Assembly: GCA_947647275.1 (NCBI GenBank)
Contig: CANSJQ010000006.1
Coordinates: 1-64,000, forward strand
Direction: 5' to 3'
Origin: an uncultured Clostridiaceae bacterium
GTDB lineage: Bacteria > Bacillota > Clostridia > TANB77 > CAG-508
DNA: 64,000 bases
This document shows positions 45,424-53,540 of this stretch, piece after piece. A program made the position numbers and the translations under genes. Every line of letters begins with the position of its first letter. Position 1 is the stretch's first letter. Below the pieces are notes generated by a model, which was not told the DNA's origin, searched no databases, and worked only from the letters and a program-made list of their open reading frames with translations.

Positions 45424-46082
45424 AAGTAAGTACATCACTTTTAAATGCTAAAGAGGAAGAAATTATAAAAACAATTTATGATTTAGAAGTCGCTAAAACA
45501 GACTATTTTCACATAGATGTTATGGACGGAAAATTTGTAGAAAATGATACAACTGAGAAAATGAGAAAATACACAGAAAGTATAAAAAATGTTAGTAACG
45601 TAAGCATAGATGTTCATTTAATGGTAAATAATGTAGAAGAATATGTAAAAGATTATATAGATATTGGAGTAAACAGCATAACATTTCATGTAGAAGCCTG
45701 CAAAAATGAAATGGAAGTATTAAAGCAAATATCATATATAAAGCAAAACAATTGTAAAGTAGGTTTAGCAATTAACCCAAAAAGCAATATAGAAAAAATA
45801 TATGAATACTTACCATATATTCACAAAGTATTAATAATGACAGTAGAACCAGGAAAAGGTGGCCAAGAGCTATTACCAGAAACATTAAATAAAATAGCCG
45901 AGCTAAATAAATTTATTTACGAAAATGGGTACGAAGTAGACATACAAGTAGATGGAGGAATAAATGGGCAAAACGCAAAACAAGTAATAGAAGCAGGAGC
46001 AAATATTATAGTTGCAGGAATCTATATAATAAATTCAGAAGATTATGCAAAAGCGATAAAGATAATAAAACAAAAAAGATAA
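45417..46082 (+). CDS. rpe: Ribulose-phosphate 3-epimerase
   Basis: This TIM-barrel enzyme interconverts ribulose-5-phosphate and xylulose-5-phosphate in the pentose phosphate pathway. The 221 residues show YFHIDVMDGKFVEN, IDVHLMVNNVEEYV, ITFHVEAC, MTVEPGKGGQELLPETL and QVDGGINGQNAKQVIEAGAN, with the catalytic Asp and metal-binding His residues in place. The usual GFGGQ loop reads GKGGQ here. The ATG lies in the end of rsgA, so translation is coupled. Confidence 0.93.
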   Translation: MVEVSTSLLNAKEEEIIKTIYDLEVAKTDYFHIDVMDGKFVENDTTEKMRKYTESIKNVSNVSIDVHLMVNNVEEYVKDYIDIGVNSITFHVEACKNEMEVLKQISYIKQNNCKVGLAINPKSNIEKIYEYLPYIHKVLIMTVEPGKGGQELLPETLNKIAELNKFIYENGYEVDIQVDGGINGQNAKQVIEAGANIIVAGIYIINSEDYAKAIKIIKQKR

Positions 46083-46106
46083 GGAAACTAAATTCCTTAT
46101 CTTTTT
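46073..46106. terminator. Bidirectional terminator
   Basis: AAAAAGATAAGGAA pairs with TTCCTTATCTTTTT around ACTAAA between rpe and the bactofilin-like gene. Confidence 0.85.
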
Positions 46107-46116
46107 GTTTTAAATA

Positions 46117-47307
46117 TTATTCTTCAGTTTTTGTTTCTAAAACTTCTTCTTTAATATTTTCTTTTCTATATATTGCATTTACAAATAAAGTTCCAATTCC
46201 AAAAAGTGATACTAATAAACCGAAGATGCTACCAATGTATGGTACTTGGCTAATAGCCCATATTATTAATGCAGTAATTAAACTTGATAATACAAATTTA
46301 ACTTTTCCTTCCCATTTTACTAGCTTAATGAAAATGCTTCCAAAATAAATACTTGCAAAAGCTGTTCCTGACATACAAATAGCTATAAATATAAATATAC
46401 CTGCAACAGATAACAATGAAGCAACACAGCTAACTAAAAGCATAAATAAAGCAATAACAACAACAATTGGTACTAATATACCTATTCCTAAAGAAATGAA
46501 AGCTTTTTTAGTATCCATATTTGATACTCTTTCTACAAATTTAGGTGCAAGTAAAATAGCTAAAATTATGACTACTAAAGCATAAACTAAAACATTAATT
46601 GCATCAAAAATGTAAGAAGAAACTTTTTCAAAAATAGACTCTTCATGAATTATTTCTTTAGTATATCTAGTTTCCCCTATTACAATTTCTTCAGGTATTG
46701 TAAGTTCAGATTTACCAGAATAATTAAAGTTACCACCAATTAAAGTACCATTGTTTACATTAATATTATAATTATTAGAACTTACATATGCATCTCTTCT
46801 AATTTTACCATTTAAATTAAAGTTATTTGAAACAAGTTTCAAGTCTCTAGCAATAAAACCATCTTTTTCTAATGTGAAATTATCGCATGCAGCATATACA
46901 TCATAAATCATACCATTAATAACAACTTCATTTGCAACAACAAATAATGAGTTATTAATATATCCATCATCTACAGTTAATTTATTAGCACAAACAAATA
47001 CATTTCCACCAACTTCACCGCTAATAGTAACTTCATTGGCAAAAATAAATGCATTTCCATCTACAATTTTATCAAGAACATATTTATCTTGCATAATGTA
47101 TAAATCACTATTAATCCATTCTTCTTCATCTAAGTCAGGGGTATCTTCTTCAGAAATTGGAATAGCTTCATCTTCAGATATAGGCATAACCCCATTTTCA
47201 CTATCTTCACCAGTAGCGCGTGGCTCAATTGTTGCAAAACTTAAAGTAGAAAGTAAAGTAATAACTGTTATTAATAGAAATAAAACTTTAAATTTCTTTT
47301 TTAACAT
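46117..47307 (-). CDS. Bactofilin-like membrane protein
   Basis: The 396-residue protein has an N-terminal signal segment (FKVLFLLITVITLLSTLSFA), an acidic linker (residues 30-65), then a region of short right-handed beta turns (GNAFIFANEVTISGEVGGNV, SLFVVANEVVINGMIYDVYA) like a bactofilin domain. Four or five membrane segments follow (ALVVIILAILLAP, LVPIVVVIALFMLL and others) and a charged tail. Such proteins are common in gut clostridia and probably act at the envelope, but no exact role is known. AAGGAGG precedes the ATG. Confidence 0.75.
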   Translation of the reverse strand: MLKKKFKVLFLLITVITLLSTLSFATIEPRATGEDSENGVMPISEDEAIPISEEDTPDLDEEEWINSDLYIMQDKYVLDKIVDGNAFIFANEVTISGEVGGNVFVCANKLTVDDGYINNSLFVVANEVVINGMIYDVYAACDNFTLEKDGFIARDLKLVSNNFNLNGKIRRDAYVSSNNYNINVNNGTLIGGNFNYSGKSELTIPEEIVIGETRYTKEIIHEESIFEKVSSYIFDAINVLVYALVVIILAILLAPKFVERVSNMDTKKAFISLGIGILVPIVVVIALFMLLVSCVASLLSVAGIFIFIAICMSGTAFASIYFGSIFIKLVKWEGKVKFVLSSLITALIIWAISQVPYIGSIFGLLVSLFGIGTLFVNAIYRKENIKEEVLETKTEE

Positions 47308-47437
47308 TTTTTTCCTCCTTTATTAAATTATATAAATAATATATATCTTTGCCCAATAAAAGTCAATAGAAATAGTTGGAACATTTTACCAGTATATGTA
47401 TGTTAATATTCATATCTATCGTTTAAAGTCCGCTCCC

Positions 47438-47547
47438 AGGGATTAATATATTTTATTTTTTCCATTTCGCCCTCCAAGACAAGGGGTATTCCCCCGCGAT
47501 CTGCGGGCTGTCGGGACTTCATTACAAAAATAAAATATATTAACCCC
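47438..47547. repeat. Long-stem element A with conserved core
   Basis: AGGGATTAATATATTTTATT at the left pairs with AATAAAATATATTAACCCCT at the right (one mismatch). The core between them reads CCTCCAAGACAAGGGGTATT, then CGGGCTGTCGGGACTTCA. The same core lies between different AT-rich arms at 59687-59802. The 304-base gap 47308-47611 contains only this element, plus CTTCGCGCTAGTGCATAA beside it. Confidence 0.65.
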
Positions 47548-47611
47548 TTCGCGCTAGTGCATAATAAAATTTAGCTGTGAATAGTAACGTATGTATATAT
47601 TATTTCCACAA

Positions 47612-48256
47612 TTATGATTTTTTCTTATATTCTTTACAATATTTATTAATAGTACACATCTCACATTTAGGGTTTCTAGCAACACATGTGTTTCTGCCAT
47701 GCCAAATAAGAATATGATTCATATCTTTATAATACTCTTTAGGAATAATTTTCAATAAATCTTGTTCAATTTTTTCAGGTTCCTTTTCATTAGAAAAACC
47801 AATTTTATTAGAAATACGTTTGCAATGTGTATCAACAGCAATGCCTTGAGGTTTATTAAAGGCTTCTAACATAACAACATTAGCAGTTTTCCTACCAACA
47901 CCAGGTAAATCCATAAGTTCTTCCATAGTTTCAGGAACTTTACCATCATATTTATCTACTATAATTTGAGCAGTAGCCTTAATATTCTTAGCTTTATTTT
48001 TATAAAAACCACAAGGATGAATAAAATTTTCTAATTCCTCTAAAGGCATATTTGCAAAATCTTCTGGAGTAGAATATTTAGAAAATAATGCAGGTGTAGT
48101 CTTATTAACTCTTTCATCTGTACATTGAGCAGAAAGAATAACAGCAACTAGCATTTCAAAAGGAGTAGTAAAATCTAAACTACATTTAGCATCTGGGTAT
48201 GTATTCTTTAATATTTCTACAATTTTAATAATATCTATTTTATTCATTATAATCAC
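47612..48256 (-). CDS. nth: Endonuclease III
   Basis: Nth removes oxidised pyrimidines and nicks the abasic site in base excision repair. The 214 residues show the helix-hairpin-helix LMDLPGVGRKTANVVMLEAF with the catalytic Lys, the catalytic Asp in IAVDTHCKRISNKIG, and the C-terminal 4Fe-4S cluster CVARNPKCEMCTINKYC. The start is either GTG 48256 (5 bases after AGGAAGG) or ATG 48247; the GTG fits the ribosome site better. Confidence 0.95.
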   Translation of the reverse strand: MIIMNKIDIIKIVEILKNTYPDAKCSLDFTTPFEMLVAVILSAQCTDERVNKTTPALFSKYSTPEDFANMPLEELENFIHPCGFYKNKAKNIKATAQIIVDKYDGKVPETMEELMDLPGVGRKTANVVMLEAFNKPQGIAVDTHCKRISNKIGFSNEKEPEKIEQDLLKIIPKEYYKDMNHILIWHGRNTCVARNPKCEMCTINKYCKEYKKKS

Positions 48257-48371
48257 TTAATCCTTCCTCTTTTTATATAAATATTAAAACATAAAAAAGT
48301 AGTCTTTTCAAGGTAAAAAGTAACAAAAAAGTTATATTAAAATATAATATAAATAAAGGAGGTAATATATT

Positions 48372-48521
48372 ATGTTTAGATTACTAAAAAGGACAATAGG
48401 AGTATGCCTAATAGGTTTAGGGCTAGGAGTGCTACTTGTATTATTACTTCCTATAACAGGATGGTTGTTTTTGATAGGAATAGCAATACTTGCCATAGGT
48501 TTAATGTGGCTATTTTGCTAA
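48372..48521 (+). CDS. 49-residue membrane peptide upstream of spoVM
   Basis: ATG 48372 follows AAAGGAGG. The peptide MFRLLKRTIGVCLIGLGLGV continues with LLPITGWLFLIGIAILAIGL and ends MWLFC; it has two hydrophobic segments around a turn. The spoVM-like gene follows 24 bases later, so the two are probably one transcript. I do not know a named family; small proteins of this shape are frequent in spore-formers. Confidence 0.6.
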   Translation: MFRLLKRTIGVCLIGLGLGVLLVLLLPITGWLFLIGIAILAIGLMWLFC

Positions 48522-48545
48522 ATACATAAAAAAGGAGTGGTAAAA

Positions 48546-48626
48546 ATGACAATAGTAGTAAAAAAAGTACCAAAATTCTTAAGAGGATTTGTAAAATTAA
48601 TATTCGGAATTAAAGAGGAACGCTAG
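48546..48626 (+). CDS. spoVM: SpoVM-like spore morphogenetic peptide
   Basis: The 26-residue peptide MTIVVKKVPKFLRGFVKLIF-GIKEER closely follows the length and pattern of Bacillus SpoVM (an amphipathic helix with PKFLxGxVxxxxG, 26 residues). SpoVM sits on the convex forespore membrane and anchors SpoIVA for coat assembly. AAAGGAGTGG precedes ATG 48546; the stop is TAG 48624. In Bacillus spoVM lies between rpe and rpmB; here it is also between rpe (45417) and rpmB (48849), which supports the call. Confidence 0.88.
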   Translation: MTIVVKKVPKFLRGFVKLIFGIKEER

Positions 48627-48680
48627 GGACGGTCTTTTTCGTTCCGAATTTGGAACGCTGGAGGACAGTACATCACAATT
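48627..48680. repeat. Diverged GGGACG repeat after spoVM
   Basis: GGAACGCTAGGGACGGTCTT, TTCGTTCCGAATTTGGAACG, then GGAGGACAGTACATCACA. GGAACG and CGTTCC form a stem. The spoVM stop codon is inside the start of this run. Confidence 0.45.
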
Positions 48681-48732
48681 TTTAGTTCAAAATATGTAAT
48701 TAACTTTATATTAATAGAAAAAGTAAAAAATA

Positions 48733-48787
48733 AAATAGGTCAAATCAAATGGATATAATATCCACCTCATTTGACCTATTTTATTTT
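48733..48787. terminator. Bidirectional terminator
   Basis: AAAATAGGTCAAAT pairs with ATTTGACCTATTTT, with an inner pair GGATAT/ATATCC. Confidence 0.8.
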
Positions 48788-48848
48788 ACTATTTCTTAAG
48801 AAATCTAAATATTAAAAGTAGTATGCATCCTACTATTTATATTCTAAA

Positions 48849-49046
48849 TTAAGCTCTGTTAACTTTACCTGAACGTAAGCATTTAGCACATACAGATATT
48901 CTTTTTGTTTGTCCATCAACTACTGCTTTAACTGTTCTTAAATTTGGTTTGAAAGTTCTAGTAGCTCTTCTACTAACGTGTGAACGAGCAATACTAATTT
49001 GATTTCCATGAGATAGTGTCTTCTCGCAAATTTCACATTTTGCCAT
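48849..49046 (-). CDS. rpmB: Ribosomal protein L28
   Basis: The 65-residue protein of the large subunit has a zinc-ribbon-like pair, CEIC at residues 4-7 and CAKCLRSG near the end, with RTFKPNLRTVKAVVDG in the middle. AGGAGGTG precedes the ATG. In Bacillus rpmB adjoins spoVM as here, although in this window rpmB is on the opposite strand. Confidence 0.95.
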   Translation of the reverse strand: MAKCEICEKTLSHGNQISIARSHVSRRATRTFKPNLRTVKAVVDGQTKRISVCAKCLRSGKVNRA

Positions 49047-49192
49047 TTTCTTACACCTCCTATAAGTTTTTGTAAAACTGACTATTTAATATAATAACAC
49101 ATATTTAAATTAAATACAAGAGGTTTTAAAGATTTTTTAAGCCAAAAAATTTATATTTTTGTGAAAATTAGGTGAAATAATAATAAATAAAC

Positions 49193-49220
49193 TTGAAAAT
49201 TTGGAAAAATATGCTATAAT
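49193..49220 (+). promoter_or_regulatory. Promoter of the OLE RNA
   Basis: TTGAAA (49193-49198), a 16-base spacer and an extended -10 TGCTATAAT (49212-49220) put the start near 49226. Confidence 0.75.
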
Positions 49221-49225
49221 ATAAA

Positions 49226-49860
49226 ACGATGGTGCATTATTCTAGTAGCATACTTCTATTGTGAGGGTGGGGCTAAAAATCCACTAAAGGGCACATCGTT
49301 GAAGTTCCTTGTTTATGCGCGGAATGCCAGTTTTGTGTGTATCCAGGGAGTAAGGAATTAGGGTAATATATAATGGCATATATATGATTCCCTATTTCCG
49401 CGGAGGCTTAGGCAAAAATTCAGTAAAACTATTGAAAGTGTAGCTTAAGAGTAACCTATGTTGAATGCCAAGACATAAAACACATAGTGTAGCCTGTCTC
49501 GAGTGAAGGTATTGGGATTAACTAAAAAAGAAATATAAATTTGGCCAAATTTATATTTCCTAAAATTCAAAAATACTTGAATTTGTATAGTTATGAAATT
49601 ACGTTTGCAAAAAAGACTAGCAATAGAGCCTTGTATGCATAAGGAAAACTTCTAGAATGTTTGCTTTAAATAAAAGCATGGAAGTCTATGGATTAAGGTA
49701 CGGATTTGAGTGGCGATCTAGTTTCTATCTATTACTTATACATAGTGGTAGAAGATATTTTCTTTAAATGGAAACGGCTAAATAGTAATATTTAGTAGAA
49801 AATAGAGAAATTCTTCTAGACCTAAACCGTAAAATTTACTTAGACTTTTACCATCTAATT
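49226..49860 (+). ncRNA. ole: OLE RNA (ornate large extremophilic RNA)
   Basis: A stretch of about 635 bases has no ORF, is clearly richer in G and C than its flanks and has the look of a folded RNA (GAGGGTGGGGCTAAAAATCC, TGTATCCAGGGAGTAAGG, GCGGAGGCTTAGGC). It has its own promoter and runs straight into a gene for a four-helix membrane protein. OLE RNAs are about 600 bases, occur in anaerobic and extremophilic Bacillota, and are followed by oapA. Length and neighbour fit; I did not align the fold. OLE-OapA complexes lie at the membrane and are tied to cold, alcohol and Mg2+ stress. Confidence 0.8.
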
Positions 49861-49892
49861 AATTTTTATTACAAAAGGAGTAAATAATAAGG

Positions 49893-50459
49893 ATGTCAAA
49901 GAAAGAGAAAATTAAAAAAGATAGTAAAAAGGATAATTCAGAATTGAAATGGTTTATAACTGTTTTTATAACTACTTTTATTTTATCTATAATTTTTTCA
50001 TATATATCAACAAATGCAATATCTACATTAGAATTATTTCCAGCAACTTTAATATTGATAGTTACTATTTTCGTAGGAATAATATTTGATATAATTGGTG
50101 TTGCAGTAACAGTTGCCAATGAAGAGGAACTACATGCAAAAGCAAGTAAAAAAATAGAAGGAGCAAAAACTTCAATAAAGTTAATTAGAAATTCTCCCAA
50201 AGTAGCCAATATATGTGCCGATGTTATAGGAGATATATGTGGCGTATTAAGTGGTTCAATATCAGCATTAGTTACATTTAAAATAACTGAAAAGTTTGGC
50301 TTAACTTTTGATTTACAATTTATAATAAGTGCAATAGTTGCATCATTAACAGTAGGAGGTAAAGCAATAGGAAAGGGAATTGCACAGAGAAATTCTACTA
50401 AAATTGTACATATGGTAGGAATTGTAATTAAAAAGTTTGATTTAAGAAATAACTCTTAA
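49893..50459 (+). CDS. oapA: OLE-associated membrane protein OapA
   Basis: The 188-residue protein has a lysine-rich start and four hydrophobic segments (about residues 20-40, 51-74, 110-130 and 143-160). A conserved-looking centre RNSPKVANICADVIGDICG has Arg99 and the acidic pair Asp110 and Asp114. OapA binds OLE RNA and holds it at the membrane. AAAGGAG lies 11 bases before the ATG. Identification rests on fold pattern and position directly after the RNA; it would be a membrane protein of unknown function if taken alone. Confidence 0.78.
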   Translation: MSKKEKIKKDSKKDNSELKWFITVFITTFILSIIFSYISTNAISTLELFPATLILIVTIFVGIIFDIIGVAVTVANEEELHAKASKKIEGAKTSIKLIRNSPKVANICADVIGDICGVLSGSISALVTFKITEKFGLTFDLQFIISAIVASLTVGGKAIGKGIAQRNSTKIVHMVGIVIKKFDLRNNS

Positions 50460-50490
50460 GGAAAAATATAAATAAAATTATTAAAATAGT

Positions 50491-50526
50491 AAAAAGTCCT
50501 TTCTCAATTTTGAGAAAGGACTTTTT
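50491..50526. terminator. Bidirectional terminator
   Basis: AAAAAGTCCTTTCTCA pairs with TGAGAAAGGACTTTTT around ATTT between oapA and the converging gene. Confidence 0.85.
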
Positions 50527-50530
50527 ACTA

Positions 50531-50782
50531 TTACTTTTTCTGTTTTACTAAAAGCTTTAACCTTGAGGTATAAAGGGTCAATATCAAAATAGTAACTCTC
50601 TTTTTGGCTTCGTTCATAGAGCAGCCCATAAGCATGAAATCTGCACAAAGAGGTGCTTGAACTTTATTTAAGAATATCATAAATATATTTTCTGGTAACA
50701 AAAGTAATTTTTTAATAGAGCAAATCTCATTACATTCCCAACATTTATAATTGTTAGAGCAGTCATTTTCGTTAATATTCAT
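50531..50782 (-). CDS. Cysteine-rich small protein, unknown
   Basis: The 83-residue product starts at ATG 50782, 9 bases after AAGGAG. An N-terminal cluster CSNNYKCWECNEIC could bind zinc, followed by a hydrophobic and basic helical part (KKLLLLPENIFMIFLNKVQA) and ending RLKLLVKQKK. It stands alone. No CGG codon is present, but codons such as CTT, CTC and GCC are more frequent than in flanking genes. No family recognised. Confidence 0.5.
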   Translation of the reverse strand: MNINENDCSNNYKCWECNEICSIKKLLLLPENIFMIFLNKVQAPLCADFMLMGCSMNEAKKRVTILILTLYTSRLKLLVKQKK

Positions 50783-50894
50783 AAGCATTTACTCCTTTTC
50801 CAATATTTTATTAAAAGTATTATAACATACTTTATGTAATGATGCAAATAAAATAATTACAAAACAAAAATTTGTAAAAAAGTTAAATGTTCGC

Positions 50895-50923
50895 TTGTTT
50901 TTTATTAATATATGTTGTATAGT
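50895..50923 (+). promoter_or_regulatory. Promoter of the small toxin-like gene
   Basis: TTGTTT (50895-50900), 17 bases, then TATAGT (50918-50923), about 60 bases before ATG 50985. Confidence 0.55.
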
Positions 50924-50984
50924 AAGTATCATAGAAAATGAGAATAAACAGATGTGGTTTGCTTCCAACAAGGAGGTGAGGCGT

Positions 50985-51104
50985 ATGATAGAACAAAATT
51001 TACTAGCGATTATATACATATTATTTTATTCATTAATAGGAATTACTATCATTACGTTTGCCTTGATTATAGCTTTAGTTATGATTATAAGCAAACAAAA
51101 ATAA
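50985..51104 (+). CDS. Holin-like hydrophobic peptide, candidate type I toxin
   Basis: The 39-residue peptide MIEQNLLAIIYILFYSLIGI-TIITFALIIALVMIISKQK has one long membrane helix and a charged tail. A very strong AAGGAGGTGAGG lies before the ATG. The 5' leader has GTGGTTTGC (50954-50962), exactly complementary to GCAAACCAC (51164-51172) after the gene, a long-range pairing typical of type I toxin messages. A promoter faces the gene from the other strand. Size, leader and overlap resemble TxpA/BsrG-type systems; toxicity is inference. Confidence 0.6.
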   Translation: MIEQNLLAIIYILFYSLIGITIITFALIIALVMIISKQK

Positions 51105-51110
51105 ACCAAT

Positions 51111-51150
51111 AAAAAACACATCTGTAATTTGGCATCGAGATGTGTTTTTT
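51111..51150. terminator. Bidirectional terminator of the toxin-antitoxin unit
   Basis: AAAAAACACATCT pairs with AGATGTGTTTTTT around a 14-base loop. It could end both the toxin message and the opposing RNA. Confidence 0.75.
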
Positions 51151-51186
51151 AATAATCAACATGGCAAACCACGTTTGTGGTTATCA
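51111..51186 (-). ncRNA. Candidate antisense antitoxin RNA
   Basis: On the minus strand TTGACA (plus 51216-51221), 17 bases and TAATAT (plus 51193-51198) would start an RNA near 51186. It would run left through the 3' part of the toxin message, including the GCAAACCAC segment, and stop at the shared terminator. A longer product reaching into the toxin gene is also possible. Boundaries are inferred. Confidence 0.45.
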
Positions 51187-51255
51187 TTATATATATTATA
51201 ATTTTTATAAATGAATGTCAATAATTTTTACAAAATAAAAAAGGAGAAGTATAAA

Positions 51256-51855
51256 ATGTTTGCATATATAAAAGGAAGTTTAGAAGTAAAAACAACAGGT
51301 TATATTGTAATTGATGTAAATGGAGTAGGATATAAAATATTTATGTCAGAAACAGCAATAGAAAAAATAGGAGAAATAGGAGAAATAGTAAAAGTTCATA
51401 CCTATTTAAGAGTTAGAGAAGATGATATGAGTTTATATGGATTTAATACAAACGAAGAACTTAGAATGTTTGAACTTTTATTACAAGTAAGTGGAATAGG
51501 AGCGAAATCTGCAATAACAATACTTTCTAATATAACACCATCTAGTTTTGCACTAGGAGTTATAACTAATGATGTAGCAAAAATAAAAGCCCTTCCAGGA
51601 ATAGGACCTAAAACAGCACAAAGGATTATATTAGAATTAAAAGATAAAATAAAAACTGAAGAAGCAATATCAGAAGATAAGTCAATAAATATAAATGAAC
51701 AAGTAATAGATAATGAAAAAATATCAGAAGCAACATCAGCACTTCAAGTACTAGGGTACAGTAAAAAAGAAATAGAAAAAGCTATTCAAAAAATAGATAA
51801 TTCACTATCAGTAGAAGAAATAATTAAAATAGGATTGAAAAACCTAGCAAGATAA
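51256..51855 (+). CDS. ruvA: Holliday junction protein RuvA
   Basis: RuvA holds the four-way junction for the RuvB motor. The 199-residue protein starts at ATG 51256 after AAAGGAGAAG (the frame is open from 51211). It has the OB-fold start MFAYIKGSLEVKTTGYIVID, two helix-hairpin-helices (LLQVSGIGAKSAITIL, KALPGIGPKTAQRIILEL) and the C-terminal RuvB-binding domain (EATSALQVLGYSKKEIEKAI). No ruvB follows; rarA does instead. Confidence 0.95.
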   Translation: MFAYIKGSLEVKTTGYIVIDVNGVGYKIFMSETAIEKIGEIGEIVKVHTYLRVREDDMSLYGFNTNEELRMFELLLQVSGIGAKSAITILSNITPSSFALGVITNDVAKIKALPGIGPKTAQRIILELKDKIKTEEAISEDKSININEQVIDNEKISEATSALQVLGYSKKEIEKAIQKIDNSLSVEEIIKIGLKNLAR

Positions 51856-51875
51856 ATTTTAAAAGGAGAAAACTT

Positions 51876-53117
51876 ATGGACTTAAGCAAACCACTAGCTT
51901 ATAGAATGAGACCAAAAAACTTAGAAGAATATGTTGGACAAGAACATATATTAGGACAAGATAAAATATTATATAGAACAATAAAAGCAGATAGGCTTTC
52001 AAGTATTATATTGTGGGGGCCACCAGGTTGTGGTAAAACTTCTTTAGCAAGGGTAATTAGTGAAACAACAAAATATAAATTTACAAGAATTAATGCTGTA
52101 ACAGCAGGAGTAGGAGATATAAAAAATGCAGTAGTAGAAGCCAGTAACTTAATGCTTAATCCTTCTGGCAAATGTATTTTATTTATAGATGAGATACATA
52201 GATTTAACAAATTACAACAAGATGCACTATTGCCATATGTAGAAAATGGAACAGTAATATTAGTAGGGGCCACAACAGAAAATCCATATTTTGAAGTAAA
52301 TAAAGCTTTAATTTCTAGGTCAATGGTAGTAAAATTAGAGCCATTAACAATAGAAAATATTTATGAAGTATTAAAAAGGTCATTAACAGCAGAAGAAGGG
52401 CTAGGAGGTTATAAAATAGAAATAGAAGACGAAACTTTAAGAAAAATAGCAGAGGTTTCAAATGGAGATGTAAGAACAGCATTAAATGGTTTAGAAGTAG
52501 CAGTTCTTACAACAAAAATGGATGAAAACGGAGTAATTAAAATTACTAACCAAATAGCAGCAGATAGTGTACAAAATAGAAAAGCAATATTTGATAAAAA
52601 TGGAGATAGTCACTATGACAATATAAGTGCATTTATAAAATCAATGCGTGGAAGTGATGCAGATGCAGCGGTATTTTACCTAGCAAGAGCATTAAATGGT
52701 GGGGAAGACCCAATGTTTTTAGCAAGAAGAATAGTAATATGTGCCTCAGAAGATGTAGGAATGGCAAACCCAAATGCATTAGTAGTAGCAAATAATGCAA
52801 TGCAAGCAGTACATATGGTAGGAATGCCAGAAGCAAGAATAATACTTTCAGAAGCTGCAATATATGTAGCAACATCTCCTAAATCAAATGCATCATATTT
52901 AGCAATAAATAAGGCTTTAGAAGATGTAAAAAACAAGGATACAGGAGAAGTACCAATGCATATAAGAAATGCTCCTGCTGAAGGAATGCAGCAATTTGGA
53001 TATCATAATGGATACAAATATCCACACGATTATCCAAAACATTTTGTAGAGCAACAATATTTACCTAATAAAATGCTAGGAACTAAATATTACATTAAAG
53101 ATGAAACAATAAAATAA
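51876..53117 (+). CDS. rarA: Replication-associated recombination protein RarA (MgsA)
   Basis: This AAA+ clamp-loader-like ATPase acts at stalled replication forks. The 413 residues show Walker A WGPPGCGKTSLARVIS near residue 48, Walker B ILFIDEIHRFNKLQQD, sensor 1 ATTENPYFEVNKALISR and the tetramer domain (ARRIVICASEDVGMANPNAL, PYHNGYK-like GYHNGYKYPHDYP). Lies 20 bases after ruvA with AAAGGAGAA before the ATG, so the two are co-transcribed. Confidence 0.95.
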   Translation: MDLSKPLAYRMRPKNLEEYVGQEHILGQDKILYRTIKADRLSSIILWGPPGCGKTSLARVISETTKYKFTRINAVTAGVGDIKNAVVEASNLMLNPSGKCILFIDEIHRFNKLQQDALLPYVENGTVILVGATTENPYFEVNKALISRSMVVKLEPLTIENIYEVLKRSLTAEEGLGGYKIEIEDETLRKIAEVSNGDVRTALNGLEVAVLTTKMDENGVIKITNQIAADSVQNRKAIFDKNGDSHYDNISAFIKSMRGSDADAAVFYLARALNGGEDPMFLARRIVICASEDVGMANPNALVVANNAMQAVHMVGMPEARIILSEAAIYVATSPKSNASYLAINKALEDVKNKDTGEVPMHIRNAPAEGMQQFGYHNGYKYPHDYPKHFVEQQYLPNKMLGTKYYIKDETIK

Positions 53118-53217
53118 AAATTATAAACATTTTTTAATATTTTATGATAGACATATTATAAAATATATGATAATATACTAGCAATAAAAATAGTTAAGAA
53201 AAGTGGAGGTATGAATT

Positions 53218-53502
53218 ATGGGAAGAGAAAACGACGCATATCAATGGGTACTTTCACAGGTGGCTGAAGTTGTAGGAGAGATGTACGAAAAGTATCGGAG
53301 AGGAAAAGGCTTAGAAGAAACAAATGACACAGAAAGACAGCTTGATATACTTACAAGTAAAAAGTATATATCAAATACTTTCATTTCAGATTTAAGCGTA
53401 ATAGCAGACTATCATGAAAGAGAAATGATTACAATGTGTACTGCAAAATTATTAGATTATAAGACACGTGTAAGAGTACAAACGGAAAGCATACCATATT
53501 AA
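53218..53502 (+). CDS. Small helical protein of unknown function (GC-richer codon set)
   Basis: The 94-residue product begins MGRENDAYQWVLSQVAEVVG and has a charged middle (KYRRGKGLEETNDTERQLDI) and a helical end (VIADYHEREMITMCTAKLLD). GTGGAGGT precedes the ATG and a perfect terminator follows. A CGG codon occurs in KYRRG. No signal or membrane segment. No family recognised. Confidence 0.6.
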   Translation: MGRENDAYQWVLSQVAEVVGEMYEKYRRGKGLEETNDTERQLDILTSKKYISNTFISDLSVIADYHEREMITMCTAKLLDYKTRVRVQTESIPY

Positions 53503-53506
53503 ACAA

Positions 53507-53540
53507 GAAAAGAGCATTGCAAAATTGCAATGCTCTTTTT
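53507..53540 (+). terminator. Rho-independent terminator
   Basis: AAAAGAGCATTGCA pairs with TGCAATGCTCTTTTT around AAAT. Confidence 0.88.
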
